DNA of 64,000 nt, taken from Streptomyces sp. WZ-12. Its GTDB lineage: Bacteria > Actinomycetota > Actinomycetes > Streptomycetales > Streptomycetaceae. Every line of letters begins with the position of its first letter. The first letter of the stretch is position 1. The notes below the pieces were generated by a model. That model did not search any database, was not told where the DNA came from, and saw nothing but the letters and a program-made list of their open reading frames with translations. The position numbers were made by a program, and so were the translations under genes. The stretch lies in the NCBI RefSeq assembly GCF_028898845.1, contig NZ_CP118574.1, positions 6,745,001 to 6,809,000 on the forward strand, in the 5' to 3' direction. This document shows positions 56,572 through 64,000 of the stretch, one piece after another.

Positions 56572-58224
56572 ATGTCAGGGACGACCGCGTCCGGCAGGGG
56601 GCGGGCGGGTGCTGTTCCCCGGCACACAGGTGGTGGCGCGAACCGCTGGACCGTGTTGACCGTGCTCTGCGTCAGTCTGCTCTTCGTCGCGCTGGACACC
56701 ACCATCCTCTATGTGGCGGTGCCGTCCGTCACCGAGGACCTGCGGCCAGGACCGGTCGAGCTGCTGTGGATCGTCGACGTCTATCCGTTGATGGCGGCCT
56801 CGCTGCTGATCCTCTTCGGCACGCTCGGCGACCGCGTCGGCCGTCGCCGCATCCTGCTGCTCGGTTACGGGCTCTTCGCCGCGGCCTCGGCCGTCGCCGC
56901 GCTCGCGCCCAATCCGCAGATCCTGATGGCGGCCCGGGCGCTGCTCGGCATCGGCGGCGCCATGATCATGCCGGCGACGCTGTCGATCCTGCGGCAGGTC
57001 TTCCCCGACCGGCGGGAGCGGGCGGTCGCGATCGGGGTGTGGAGCGCGGTGGCCGCGGTCGGCGCCGCGGTCGGCCCGGTGCTCGGCGGTTTCCTGGTCG
57101 AGAACTTCTGGTGGGGCTCGGTCTTCCTGATCAACATCCCGATGATGGCGGCGATGTTCCTGATAGGGCGTTGGCTGCTGCCGGAGTCCCGGGGCGAGCG
57201 CAACGGGCCCTGGGACCTGATCGGCGCGGTGGTCGCGGCGCTCGGCGTGGTGGGCATGGTCTTCGGGGTGAAGCGACTGGGCAGCGGTGCCCCGGTGTTC
57301 GGGGTGACGACGCTGCTGCCGATCCTGCTCGGCGTCGCGCTGCTGGTGGTCTTCGTCCGTCGGCAGCACCGCCGAGCGCACCCGCTGATCGACATGCGGC
57401 TCTTCGCCCGCCCGGCGTTCGGCACCTCCATCGGCTGCATCGTGCTGGCCATGCTGGCCCTCGTCGGCTTGCAGTTGATCGCCGTCCAGTACCTCCAACT
57501 CGTGCTGGGGCTGAGCCCGCTGGCGACCGGGCTGCGGATGCTGCCGCTGGTGTTCTCCGCGATGGCCGCCGGCCTCACCGGCTCCAAACTGCTCCAGGCG
57601 CTCGGCCCGCGGGTGATGGTCGCGGGCGGCTTCACGCTGACCGCGACCGCGGTGCTGACGCTGACCGCGATGGGCAGTCAGGACCGCTTCTGGCAGCTCT
57701 CGCTCGGCTTCGTGCTGCTCGGATTCGGCTTCCAGGCCACGCTGTTCGGGGCGTACGAGTCGATGCTGAGCGAGGCCCCGGCCGCGCAGTCGGGCGGTGC
57801 GGCGGCCCTCGGCGAGACCGCCTACCAACTCGGCGCCGGAATCGGCGTGGCGCTGCTCGGCAGCGTGATGAACGCCGCCTACGCGCCGGGGCTGCACCAC
57901 GTCTCCGGGGTCTCCGAGGCGGCCTCCCGATCGGCCGCGCACTCGCTCGGCGAGGCGTACAAGGTCGCCGGCGGGCTGGGGGAGCAGGCCAAGGCGGCGC
58001 TCCGGGTGGCCGCCCGCGACTCCTTCGTCCACGGCCTGCGGGTCACCCTCGTCGCCAGCGCGGTGCTGCTGTTGGTCGGCGCCGGGATCGCGCTGCGACT
58101 GCCGCGCCGGGCCGCGGAGTCCACGGACCGGACCGCCGAGGAGGGCGCCATGGTGGTGCCCGGGGAGTGCCCGGCGTCCGCCGGGTGCGAGGGGGCGCGG
58201 GCCCCCGCGGGCACCGGCCGTTGA
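56572..58224 (+). CDS. MFS drug exporter, DHA2-type
   Basis: 550-aa major facilitator of the 14-helix DHA2 family (drug/H+ antiport). VLCVSLLFVALDTTILYVAV is the first helix with the family's D-T-T motif; GTLGDRVGRRRILLLGYGLF is motif A; RALLGIGGAMIMPATLSILR is motif B; and AVAAVGAAVGPVLGGFLVE is antiporter motif C. The C-terminus is a soluble Glu/Ala-rich tail. ATG 56572 has AGGAGGT at 56561-56567. No adjacent TetR-type regulator gene is in the window. Confidence 0.92.
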   Translation: MSGTTASGRGRAGAVPRHTGGGANRWTVLTVLCVSLLFVALDTTILYVAVPSVTEDLRPGPVELLWIVDVYPLMAASLLILFGTLGDRVGRRRILLLGYGLFAAASAVAALAPNPQILMAARALLGIGGAMIMPATLSILRQVFPDRRERAVAIGVWSAVAAVGAAVGPVLGGFLVENFWWGSVFLINIPMMAAMFLIGRWLLPESRGERNGPWDLIGAVVAALGVVGMVFGVKRLGSGAPVFGVTTLLPILLGVALLVVFVRRQHRRAHPLIDMRLFARPAFGTSIGCIVLAMLALVGLQLIAVQYLQLVLGLSPLATGLRMLPLVFSAMAAGLTGSKLLQALGPRVMVAGGFTLTATAVLTLTAMGSQDRFWQLSLGFVLLGFGFQATLFGAYESMLSEAPAAQSGGAAALGETAYQLGAGIGVALLGSVMNAAYAPGLHHVSGVSEAASRSAAHSLGEAYKVAGGLGEQAKAALRVAARDSFVHGLRVTLVASAVLLLVGAGIALRLPRRAAESTDRTAEEGAMVVPGECPASAGCEGARAPAGTGR

Positions 58225-58229
58225 GCGGT

Positions 58230-58259
58230 GGGGCCGGTCCGATCCGTCGGGCCGGCCCC
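58230..58259 (+). terminator. Hairpin after the MFS gene
   Basis: An 8-bp perfect stem (58230-58237 with 58252-58259, ggggccgg) with a 14-nt loop, 5 nt after the MFS stop. No T-run. Confidence 0.6.
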
Positions 58260-58336
58260 GCGTCGTTTTCCGGACCGGCGCCGCGGCGGTGACCCTTGCC
58301 CGCGCGGTGTCGGGGACCGTACCGTCGGAGCCGCGT

Positions 58337-58353
58337 AACTACCACTGCTAGTT
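58337..58353 (+). promoter_or_regulatory. Dyad operator ahead of the acyl-CoA dehydrogenase gene
   Basis: aactaccactgctagtt is a 5+7+5 inverted repeat (AACTA-N7-TAGTT), 34 bp before the ATG, in an AT-rich spot. This form suits a small dimeric repressor of the TetR or GntR type, by analogy only. Confidence 0.4.
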
Positions 58354-58387
58354 TTTCGCGCGAGCGCTGAACCCGCCGGAGGCCGCC

Positions 58388-59581
58388 ATGTCCGCAACGC
58401 CGTCCCAGCTTCCGCCGTTCAACCCCGACGACCCCCTGGGCCTGGACGACCTGCTCACCGACGAGGACCGCGCGGTCCGCGCCACCGTCCGCCAGTGGGC
58501 CGCCGACCGGGTCCTGCCGCACATCGCCGACTGGTACGAGCGCGGCGAACTCCCCGCCATCCGCGAACTCGCCCGCGAGCTGGGCGGGATCGGCGCCCTG
58601 GGGATGTCCCTGACCGGCTACGGCTGCGCCGGCGCCTCGCACGTCCAGTACGGGCTGGCCTGCCTGGAGTTGGAGGCCGCCGACTCCGGCATCCGCTCGC
58701 TGGTCTCCGTCCAGGGGTCGCTCGCCATGTACGCGATCTGGCGGTTCGGCTCGGAGGAGCTCAAGCGGCAGTGGCTGCCGCGGATGGCCGCCGGCGAGGT
58801 CATCGGCTGCTTCGGGCTGACCGAGCCGGACCACGGCTCCGACCCGGCGGGCATGCGCACCCACGCCAAGCGCGACGGCACCGACTGGGTGTTGACCGGG
58901 CGCAAGATGTGGATCACCAACGGGTCGGTGGCCGGCGTCGCGGTGGTCTGGGCCCGGACCGAAGACGGCATCCGCGGCTTCGTCGTCCCCACCGACAGCC
59001 CCGGCTTCGCCGCACCCGAGATCAAGCACAAGTGGTCGCTGCGCGCCTCGGTCACCAGCGAACTGGTCCTGGACGAGGTGCGGCTGCCCGCCGAGGCGGT
59101 GTTGCCGGACGCCAAGGGGCTGGGCGCGCCGCTGCGGTGCCTGGGCGAGGCCCGCTACGGGATCGTCTGGGGCGCGATGGGGGCCGCCCGCGCCTGCTTC
59201 GAGGCGGCGCTCGACTACGCGCGCACCCGCGAGCAGTTCGGCCGGCCCATCGGCGGCTTCCAGCTCACCCAGGCCAAACTGGCCGACATGGCGCTGGAGC
59301 TCCACAAGGGGGTGCTGCTCGCGCACCACTTGGGGCGGCGGTTCGACGCCCGGGTGCTGCGGCCGGAGCAGATCAGCTTCGGCAAGCTCAACAACGTCCG
59401 CGAGGCGATCGAGATCTGTCGCACCGCGCGGACGATCCTCGGCGCCAACGGGATCTCGCTGGAGTACCCCGTCATGCGGCACGCCACCAACCTGGAGTCG
59501 GTGCTCACCTACGAGGGCACCGCGGAGATGCACCAACTGGTGCTGGGCAAGGCCCTGACCGGACTCGACGCCTTCCGGTGA
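58388..59581 (+). CDS. Acyl-CoA dehydrogenase, glutaryl-CoA dehydrogenase type
   Basis: 397-aa FAD-dependent acyl-CoA dehydrogenase. Motifs: RELGGIGALGM-type N-terminal region, GCFGLTEPDHGSDPAGM, ITNGSVAGVAVVWART, ARTREQFGRPIGGFQLTQAK and the catalytic base Glu at about residue 376 in LTYEGTAEMHQLVLGKALTG. The Glu position and the Arg/Glu-rich entry match glutaryl-CoA dehydrogenases (oxidation and decarboxylation to crotonyl-CoA in lysine/tryptophan breakdown). ATG 58388 follows GGAGG. A dyad operator is 34 bp upstream. The substrate is suggested by family. Confidence 0.88.
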   Translation: MSATPSQLPPFNPDDPLGLDDLLTDEDRAVRATVRQWAADRVLPHIADWYERGELPAIRELARELGGIGALGMSLTGYGCAGASHVQYGLACLELEAADSGIRSLVSVQGSLAMYAIWRFGSEELKRQWLPRMAAGEVIGCFGLTEPDHGSDPAGMRTHAKRDGTDWVLTGRKMWITNGSVAGVAVVWARTEDGIRGFVVPTDSPGFAAPEIKHKWSLRASVTSELVLDEVRLPAEAVLPDAKGLGAPLRCLGEARYGIVWGAMGAARACFEAALDYARTREQFGRPIGGFQLTQAKLADMALELHKGVLLAHHLGRRFDARVLRPEQISFGKLNNVREAIEICRTARTILGANGISLEYPVMRHATNLESVLTYEGTAEMHQLVLGKALTGLDAFR

Positions 59582-59656
59582 GGGGCGCGACCCCGCGCCG
59601 ACCGCCGCGCCGGTCGGGCCCGTCGGGCCCCGCCGGGGCGGGCGGCCGGGGCCGGC

Positions 59657-60106
59657 TCAACTCTGGTTGAAGAAGCCGCCGTTGCGGTGGGCGCGGGCCT
59701 CGCCCGTGACCACCTTGTAGTCGGCGGGGGTCAGCAGGAAGACCCGGGTGGCGACCCGCTCGATGGAGCCGCGCAGACCGAAGGTCAGGCCGGCCGCGAA
59801 GTCCACCACCCGCTTGGCGTCGGCCGACTCCATGGCCGTGAGGTTGACGATCACCGGCACGCCGTCCCGGAAGAGTTCGCCGATGCCGCGGGCGTCCCGG
59901 AACGAGGCCGGGGAGATCGTGGCGATGCGGGTGCCCTGGTCCTGAGCGGCCTCGTCGGCGACCCGGACCCGGGGGTCGGTCACCCAGGGGCTGCCGCCCG
60001 AGTCGGCGGACTCGGGTCCCTCGGCGTAGTCATCGTCGTAGTAGCGCTCGTCATCGTTGTCGTCGACGAGGCCAAGCCAGGCGCTCGCCTTGCGTACCGA
60101 TCCCAT
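59657..60106 (-). CDS. sepF: SepF-like cell division protein
   Basis: 149-aa SepF family protein. The N-terminus [15 protein letters not shown] could be the amphipathic membrane helix and is followed by an acidic Tyr/Asp stretch ([14 protein letters not shown]). The conserved DUF552 core is [20 protein letters not shown], then [40 protein letters not shown] and [12 protein letters not shown]. SepF links FtsZ to the membrane; Streptomyces have several paralogues and this one, lying by itself, is not the copy in the division gene cluster. Its own division role is unproven here. Confidence 0.93.
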   Translation of the reverse strand: MGSVRKASAWLGLVDDNDDERYYDDDYAEGPESADSGGSPWVTDPRVRVADEAAQDQGTRIATISPASFRDARGIGELFRDGVPVIVNLTAMESADAKRVVDFAAGLTFGLRGSIERVATRVFLLTPADYKVVTGEARAHRNGGFFNQS

Positions 60107-60693
60107 TGACGCCTCCTCTCACCCGCGGCGTGTGCGTTCCGTTCGCCCTATCGTCGTCCATGAGGGCGAGGGTGTGCCAAGCGGATAGCCGCCGCACGGG
60201 GGGTTCGTGACATATCTGGTGCAAAGAGGGTGGTGCGCCGTCAGGCCGCGTGCCCTGGCGGTGAACTGACAGTACGAAGGGCATCACGGTAGGTGCACCG
60301 GCGCGGTGATGTCGACAAGTTGACGCGAAAGACTGGATTCGACTTGTGAGTACGTTCGCCATGGGGACCAGGACATATGTCCGCGGTCTTGGCGGCGGCG
60401 CGCCGGATGGCCCGGTCATCGGGTGACCGACCTCTTGGAGCGTCGTTGACGCGGGAGCGGAAATCGTCACCTCCCCTCCACGGACTCTCCGAGGGTTCAG
60501 CACGTGACCACACCGGCCGGGGTGGAGCGCCTGCCGCGCCGCCGCGGGGCGGGCGCTGGCGAAGAAGGTCAGGGGTGGCCCGTTGACCGGCGGTCCGTCT
60601 CGCGGGGCGGACGGACGCGGGGTCCCGATCTCCGGCCGGAGATCGGGACCCCGCGTCCCTTTGCGCGGCGGCGCGGGGCGCCGCCCACCCGGA
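60107..60693. other. 587-bp intergenic region upstream of sepF
   Basis: No supported gene. Downstream of the solute-binding protein (minus) it begins with a 46-bp perfect palindrome at 60613-60658. A 12-bp palindrome ggacatatgtcc lies at 60371-60382, and imperfect arms acaagt/acttgt lie at about 60313 and 60342. The sepF promoter must lie in the 60107-60400 part. Confidence 0.5.
60613..60658. terminator. 46-bp perfect palindrome, likely bidirectional terminator
   Basis: Both arms of 23 nt (60613-60635 and 60636-60658; arm begins ggacgcggggtcccgatc) pair without mismatch or loop. It is 36 nt beyond the stop of the solute-binding lipoprotein gene (minus strand). No T-run on either side. Probably a transcription terminator, though a protein site is possible. 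Confidence 0.75.
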
Positions 60694-61647
60694 TCAGTGC
60701 TTCTCCGGCGGGCTGATCCGGGAGGTCGTCAGGGCCGAGGGGGTGGTGCCCCACTTCGCCAGGATGCGGGCGTAAGTGCCGTCCGCCATCAGACGGTTGA
60801 CCGCGGCCTGGAAGGCGGGCGCGAGCGCGGTGCCCTTCTTGAAGGCGAAGCCGACGTCCAGGCGCTTGAACTCGTTGAGGAAGCGCAGGCCCGGCTGCTG
60901 TTTGACGGCGTAGCGGAGCCCGTTGATGGTGCTCATCACCACGTCGCTGCGGCCCTGTTGGAGCGAGAGCCACAGGGCGCCCTGCTCGGCGTAGGTCTTG
61001 ACGTCGTAGGGGCGCTTGCCGGCCTCGGCGCACTTCGGCCTGTTCTGTTCGAGCGTCGTCTCGAAGGTGGTGCCGGCGCCGGTGGCCACGGTCAGTCCGC
61101 AGAGCTGGGTCAGCGAGGTGACCTTCGCGAGCGGGCTGTCCCCGCGGACCGCGAAGCCCTGGCCGTCGTTGACGTAGGTGACGAAGTCGAGGGTCTTGCG
61201 GCGGTCGTCGGTGACGCCGAAGTTGCCGGTGCCCACGTCGTACTTGCCGCTGTCCAGCGCCGGCAGGATCGCCTCGAAGCTGGCCACCTCCCGGGTGAGC
61301 TTGAGGCCGAGGACCTTGCCGACCGCGTTCGCCACGTCGATGTCCTGGCCGACCACCGTCGTGCCGTCGGGCAGGTAGGTCGAGCTGGGCGGGGCGCCGA
61401 CGCTGGCGGCCAGGGCGAGGGTGCCGCGGGCGCGGACGGCGGCGGGCAGCAGCGCGGCGGCCGCCGGGTCCCTGCGCTCGCCGGAGACCACGTCCGCAGT
61501 GGGCACCGCGTCGTGCGCGGCGGCCGGTCCGGCGTCCCGGGCACCGGTGACCGCCCGGCCGTAGGCGCAGCCGGTGACCGTCAGGGCCGCGGTGACCAGG
61601 AGCGCGGCGGTGCGCAGCGCGGCGGCGGGGAGGCGGGTGGGGGTCAT
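60694..61647 (-). CDS. Amino-acid-type ABC transporter binding lipoprotein
   Basis: 317-aa family 3 solute-binding protein (polar amino acid type). A signal peptide with lipobox TVTGC (cleavage near residue 26) gives a lipoprotein. The mature domain has LPDGTTVVGQDIDVANAVGK, VTDDRRKTLDFVTYVNDGQG and ATGAGTTFETTLEQNRPK. ATG 61647 overlaps the stop of the acetyltransferase (ATGA). It stands divergent from the permease gene 1 kb away; both likely belong to one transporter, as no ATPase is next to either in the window. Confidence 0.9.
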   Translation of the reverse strand: MTPTRLPAAALRTAALLVTAALTVTGCAYGRAVTGARDAGPAAAHDAVPTADVVSGERRDPAAAALLPAAVRARGTLALAASVGAPPSSTYLPDGTTVVGQDIDVANAVGKVLGLKLTREVASFEAILPALDSGKYDVGTGNFGVTDDRRKTLDFVTYVNDGQGFAVRGDSPLAKVTSLTQLCGLTVATGAGTTFETTLEQNRPKCAEAGKRPYDVKTYAEQGALWLSLQQGRSDVVMSTINGLRYAVKQQPGLRFLNEFKRLDVGFAFKKGTALAPAFQAAVNRLMADGTYARILAKWGTTPSALTTSRISPPEKH

Positions 61648-62150
61648 GGGCGCGGGATCTCCAGATGTTTCTCGAACGGCAGCGGGCCGATCGACTCCGG
61701 GTCGGCGGTCAGGTCGAACAACGGGCGGTAACGCGCCGCGAGATAGAGGTTCTTGGCCTCGGGCTGGCGGGGGCCGGTGGTGAGGTAGAGCCGGGTGTAG
61801 CCGCGGCCGGCGGCGTCCTCCTCCAGGGCGGTCAGAACGCGTCGGGCCAGGCCGCGGCGGCGGTGCGCGGAGTGCGTCCAGATGCGCTTGAGCTCGGCGG
61901 TGGTCGCGTCGTAGCGGCGGTAGGCGCCGCCGGCGACCGGGGCGCCGTCCTCCAGGAGCAGCAGGAACGCGCCGCCGGGCGGGCCGAACTCCTCCGGCGG
62001 GTACTCCCGGTCCAGGTCCACGGGGTGGCCGTAGCGGGTGCTGTATTCGTGGGTCAGCTCGGCCAGCAGCGGGCGGGCGAGCGGGTCGGTGACGGTGGTG
62101 TGACGGATCGTCAGGTGGGCCGCGTGGAGCGGCCGGGGCGCGGCGGTCAT
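61644..62150 (-). CDS. GNAT family N-acetyltransferase
   Basis: 168-aa GNAT protein. IRHTTVTDPLARPLLAELTH starts the domain; AGGAYRRYDATTAELKRIWT is strand beta4 and HSAHRRRGLARRVLTALEED is the acetyl-CoA pyrophosphate-binding motif A, followed by GYTRLYLTTGPRQPEAKNLY. It is translationally coupled to the binding lipoprotein, which suggests it acts on the imported compound. No regulator adjoins. ATG 62150. Confidence 0.88.
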   Translation of the reverse strand: MTAAPRPLHAAHLTIRHTTVTDPLARPLLAELTHEYSTRYGHPVDLDREYPPEEFGPPGGAFLLLLEDGAPVAGGAYRRYDATTAELKRIWTHSAHRRRGLARRVLTALEEDAAGRGYTRLYLTTGPRQPEAKNLYLAARYRPLFDLTADPESIGPLPFEKHLEIPRP

Positions 62151-62655
62151 CGGGGGCGTCTCCGTGGCCAGTGGCGGCGCTCGACGGGGCGGGCGCGCGG
62201 GATGCAGGTAGGAGAGGACGAGGGTAGGGCGAGGGGAGGGGGCGCCGGACGGCGGCGCGGTGTGTGAAGCGGTGCGAAGGCGCGCGGCGAGGGAGAGGGA
62301 GAGACCGCGAAGGGGCCCGGCCGATCGGCAACGGGCCGCGGGGGCAGGGGGTCAGCTCAACAGGAGGACGACCACACGCGACCGAAGTCGATGTGGTCGC
62401 GGGTGACCAGCCGCTGCCATGGATGCATGGGGCTAAGTGGAACAGGCATCCGTTTCCGCGTCAACCGTGACGTGATCCATCGCTCACAGTCCGAGACGGT
62501 CCGCCCAACGCCCTTGACAACCCGCGGTGTTCACCCCATAGCCTCAAGTGCCGGTCGTGCTGAGGGGCGCGGCCCGCATTTTCCCGTGTGAAGTCTCTTC
62601 CCGTGTGAAGGCGCTCGACTCCCGTGCTCGATCGATGCGTCCACGGAGCCTTCGC
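62151..62655. other. 505-bp divergent region with promoter and repeats
   Basis: No supported gene. Near the permease lies ttgaca (62514-62519) with cataac-type cATAGCct ending at 62544, a strong -35 and a -10 taGCCT at 62539-62544, spaced 19 bp (17 bp if CATAGC is taken). Downstream is a 13-bp direct repeat ttcccgtgtgaag (62581-62593 and 62598-62610, period 17). A gcaggtaggagagg run faces the other gene. Confidence 0.5.
62514..62544 (+). promoter_or_regulatory. Promoter of the ABC permease operon
   Basis: ttgaca at 62514-62519 is a perfect -35. catagc (62537-62542) or tagcct (62539-62544) can serve as the -10, 17 or 19 bp away. This predicts a leader of about 100 nt that contains the 13-bp direct repeats. 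Confidence 0.6.
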
Positions 62656-63519
62656 ATGCCTTCCGACACCCTCGACGCCCCCGCCGTGTCCGCGGCGCCG
62701 CCGGGCGAACCGTCCCCCGCCGCCCCGCGCATCGTGCCGCGCCGCCGTACCGGGCAGTGGACGGCCGCCGCCGTGCTGCTCGCCCTGCTGGCGCTGGCCC
62801 TCTTCTCCGTCGCCCGCAACCCCGCCTTCCAGTGGGACGTGGTCGCCGACTACTTCCTGACCTCCGCCGTGCTGCGCGGCCTGGGGCTGACGCTCTGGCT
62901 GACCGTCGTGGTGATGGTGCTGGGCTTCGCCCTCGGCACCCTGCTCGCGGCGGGGCGGCTGTCCGCCAACCCCGTGCTGCGCGGCGTCGGTTGGGGCTAC
63001 GTCTGGCTGTTCCGGTCGACGCCGATCCTGGTGCAGTTGCTGTTCTGGTTCAACGTCGGGGCGCTCTACCCGGTCGTCCTCGGCGTCAAGACCGTCGACC
63101 TGCTCTCGCCGGTCGCCGTCGCGGTCATCGGGCTCACCCTGCACGAGGCCGCCTACGCCGCGGAGGTGGTCCGCGGCGGCATCCTCTCCGTCGACCGGGG
63201 GCAGTGGGAGGCCGCGCAGGCGCTGGGGCTGGGCGCCTGGCGGCGGCTGCGCCGGATCGTGCTGCCGCAGGCGATGCGGTCGATCGTGCCACCGGCCGGG
63301 AACATGCTGATCGGCACCCTCAAGGGCACCTCCATCGTCAGCGTGATCGCCGTCAACGACCTGCTGTACTCGACCCAGTTGGTATACCACCGCACCTACC
63401 AGGTCATCCCGCTGCTGCTGGTGGCGACCCTCTGGTACGTCCTGGTCACCTCGGTCCTCAACGCCGGCCAGTTCTACGTCGAGCGGCACTACGCCCGCGG
63501 AACGGCCGGTGCCCGATGA
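62656..63519 (+). CDS. Polar amino-acid ABC transporter permease
   Basis: 287-aa permease of the His/Glu/Gln/Arg/opine family. AAVLLALLALALFSVARNPA is the first helix; LRGLGLTLWLTVVVMVLGFA begins the binding-protein-dependent domain; EAAYAAEVVRGGILSVDRGQ and WEAAQALGLGAWRRLRRIVL, then QAMRSIVPPAGNMLIGTLKG, form the EAA loop that contacts the ATPase. ATG 62656 has GGAG 7 nt upstream. The gene overlaps the next (ATGA). Confidence 0.92.
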   Translation: MPSDTLDAPAVSAAPPGEPSPAAPRIVPRRRTGQWTAAAVLLALLALALFSVARNPAFQWDVVADYFLTSAVLRGLGLTLWLTVVVMVLGFALGTLLAAGRLSANPVLRGVGWGYVWLFRSTPILVQLLFWFNVGALYPVVLGVKTVDLLSPVAVAVIGLTLHEAAYAAEVVRGGILSVDRGQWEAAQALGLGAWRRLRRIVLPQAMRSIVPPAGNMLIGTLKGTSIVSVIAVNDLLYSTQLVYHRTYQVIPLLLVATLWYVLVTSVLNAGQFYVERHYARGTAGAR

Positions 63520-64000
63520 GCGCGACCGCACCGGGCCGGGACCGGCCGTCCGTGGTGATCGTCGGCGCCGGGCCGCGGGGCACCGGGGTGCTGGAGCGGA
63601 TCGCCGCCAACGCCCCCGAGCTGTACGGCGACGCGCCCCTCGACGTGCACCTGGTCGATCCGCATCCGCCCGGCGGCGGCCGGATCTGGCGCCGGGAGCA
63701 GTCCCCGCTGCTGTGGATGAACTCCATGGCCGAGGACGTCACCATGTTCACCGACGAGACCGTGGAGCTGGCCGGGCCGGTGCGGCCGGGGCCCTCGCTC
63801 GCGCAGTGGTCCCGCGCGGTACGGGACGGTGAGATCGCCGCCCCGCCGGACCTCGCCGACGACCTGGCGGCGCTCGGCCCGCGGGACTTCGCCGGCCGGC
63901 GGCTGCAGAGCGGCTACCTCCGCTGGGTCTACGAGGAGGCGGTGGCCGCGCTGCCGCCCCGGGTCACGGTGCACGAGCACCGGCGGGCCGCGCTGCGCGT
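63516..64000 (+). CDS. FAD/NAD(P)-binding protein, 5' part
   Basis: Only the first 161 residues are in the window; no stop is reached. The Rossmann motif is VVIVGAGPRGTGVLERIAAN (residues ~13-32), followed by VHLVDPHPPGGGRIWRREQS and LLWMNSMAEDVTMFTDETVE, as in the NAD_binding_9 (FAD/NAD(P)-binding) family. ATG 63516 overlaps the permease stop, so it is coupled to the transporter. It may oxidise the imported compound; its substrate cannot be told from the fragment. Confidence 0.85.
   Translation, partial: MSATAPGRDRPSVVIVGAGPRGTGVLERIAANAPELYGDAPLDVHLVDPHPPGGGRIWRREQSPLLWMNSMAEDVTMFTDETVELAGPVRPGPSLAQWSRAVRDGEIAAPPDLADDLAALGPRDFAGRRLQSGYLRWVYEEAVAALPPRVTVHEHRRAALR

Noticed and set aside
60107..60612. 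ORFs on both strands upstream of sepF
   Set aside because: No motif, poor composition, and overlap of the probable promoter region.

Overview
High GC, GTG/TTG starts, stop/start overlaps of the ATGA/GTGA type, iron boxes of the DmdR1/DtxR type and the gene order (pyrG, ald, parA-scpA-scpB, cmk, der, recN, sepF paralogue) point to the chromosome of a Streptomyces or close relative. The species cannot be fixed from the window.

Layout. 1-2161: 3' part of a 23S rRNA gene, a 5S gene and the operon terminator. 2236-3879: a protein with a long arginine/aspartate-rich RGG-type repeat tract and a helical C-terminal half. 3977-9381: desferrioxamine operon desABCD (minus strand) behind an iron box. 9422-11899: DUF1015 protein and a HAD-IIA phosphatase. 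11969-17206: iron-siderophore uptake locus (siderophore-interacting reductase, binding lipoprotein, two FecCD permeases, ATPase) arranged around a shared divergent iron box.

17190-25666: SCP2-like protein, small hypothetical protein, TlyA-type methyltransferase, NAD kinase, S41 peptidase, recN, a MraY-like membrane protein and a glycosyltransferase. 25688-30525: PucR regulator, secreted GH64 beta-1,3-glucanase and GH15 hydrolase. 30925-48037: core run of pyrG, ADP-ribose pyrophosphatase, an NB/TPR protein, ald, then a segregation/condensation block (ParA-like ATPase, probable ribbon-helix-helix partner, ScpA, ScpB, pseudouridine synthase), ADP-ribosylglycohydrolase, chorismate mutase, prephenate dehydrogenase, cmk, an acyltransferase and der.

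48074-64000: two hypothetical genes, an Rpf/LysM protein, a glycosyltransferase with a coupled unknown partner, a decayed MerR gene, an I78 inhibitor-like protein, PAP2 phosphatase, GT-C mannosyltransferase, DHA2-type MFS pump, glutaryl-CoA dehydrogenase-like enzyme, a SepF paralogue, and a polar amino-acid ABC system split over two divergent operons; the last gene runs off the end.

I see no insertion sequences, CRISPR arrays, tRNA genes or prophage. The points most worth following are the ParA/RHH-like pair ahead of scpAB, the RGG-repeat protein behind the rRNA operon, the merged siderophore region, an NB/TPR protein with arginine in place of the Walker A lysine, and several strong dyads (46 bp perfect palindrome near 60636, 18 bp palindrome near 24276, an operator-like dyad at the ald promoter).
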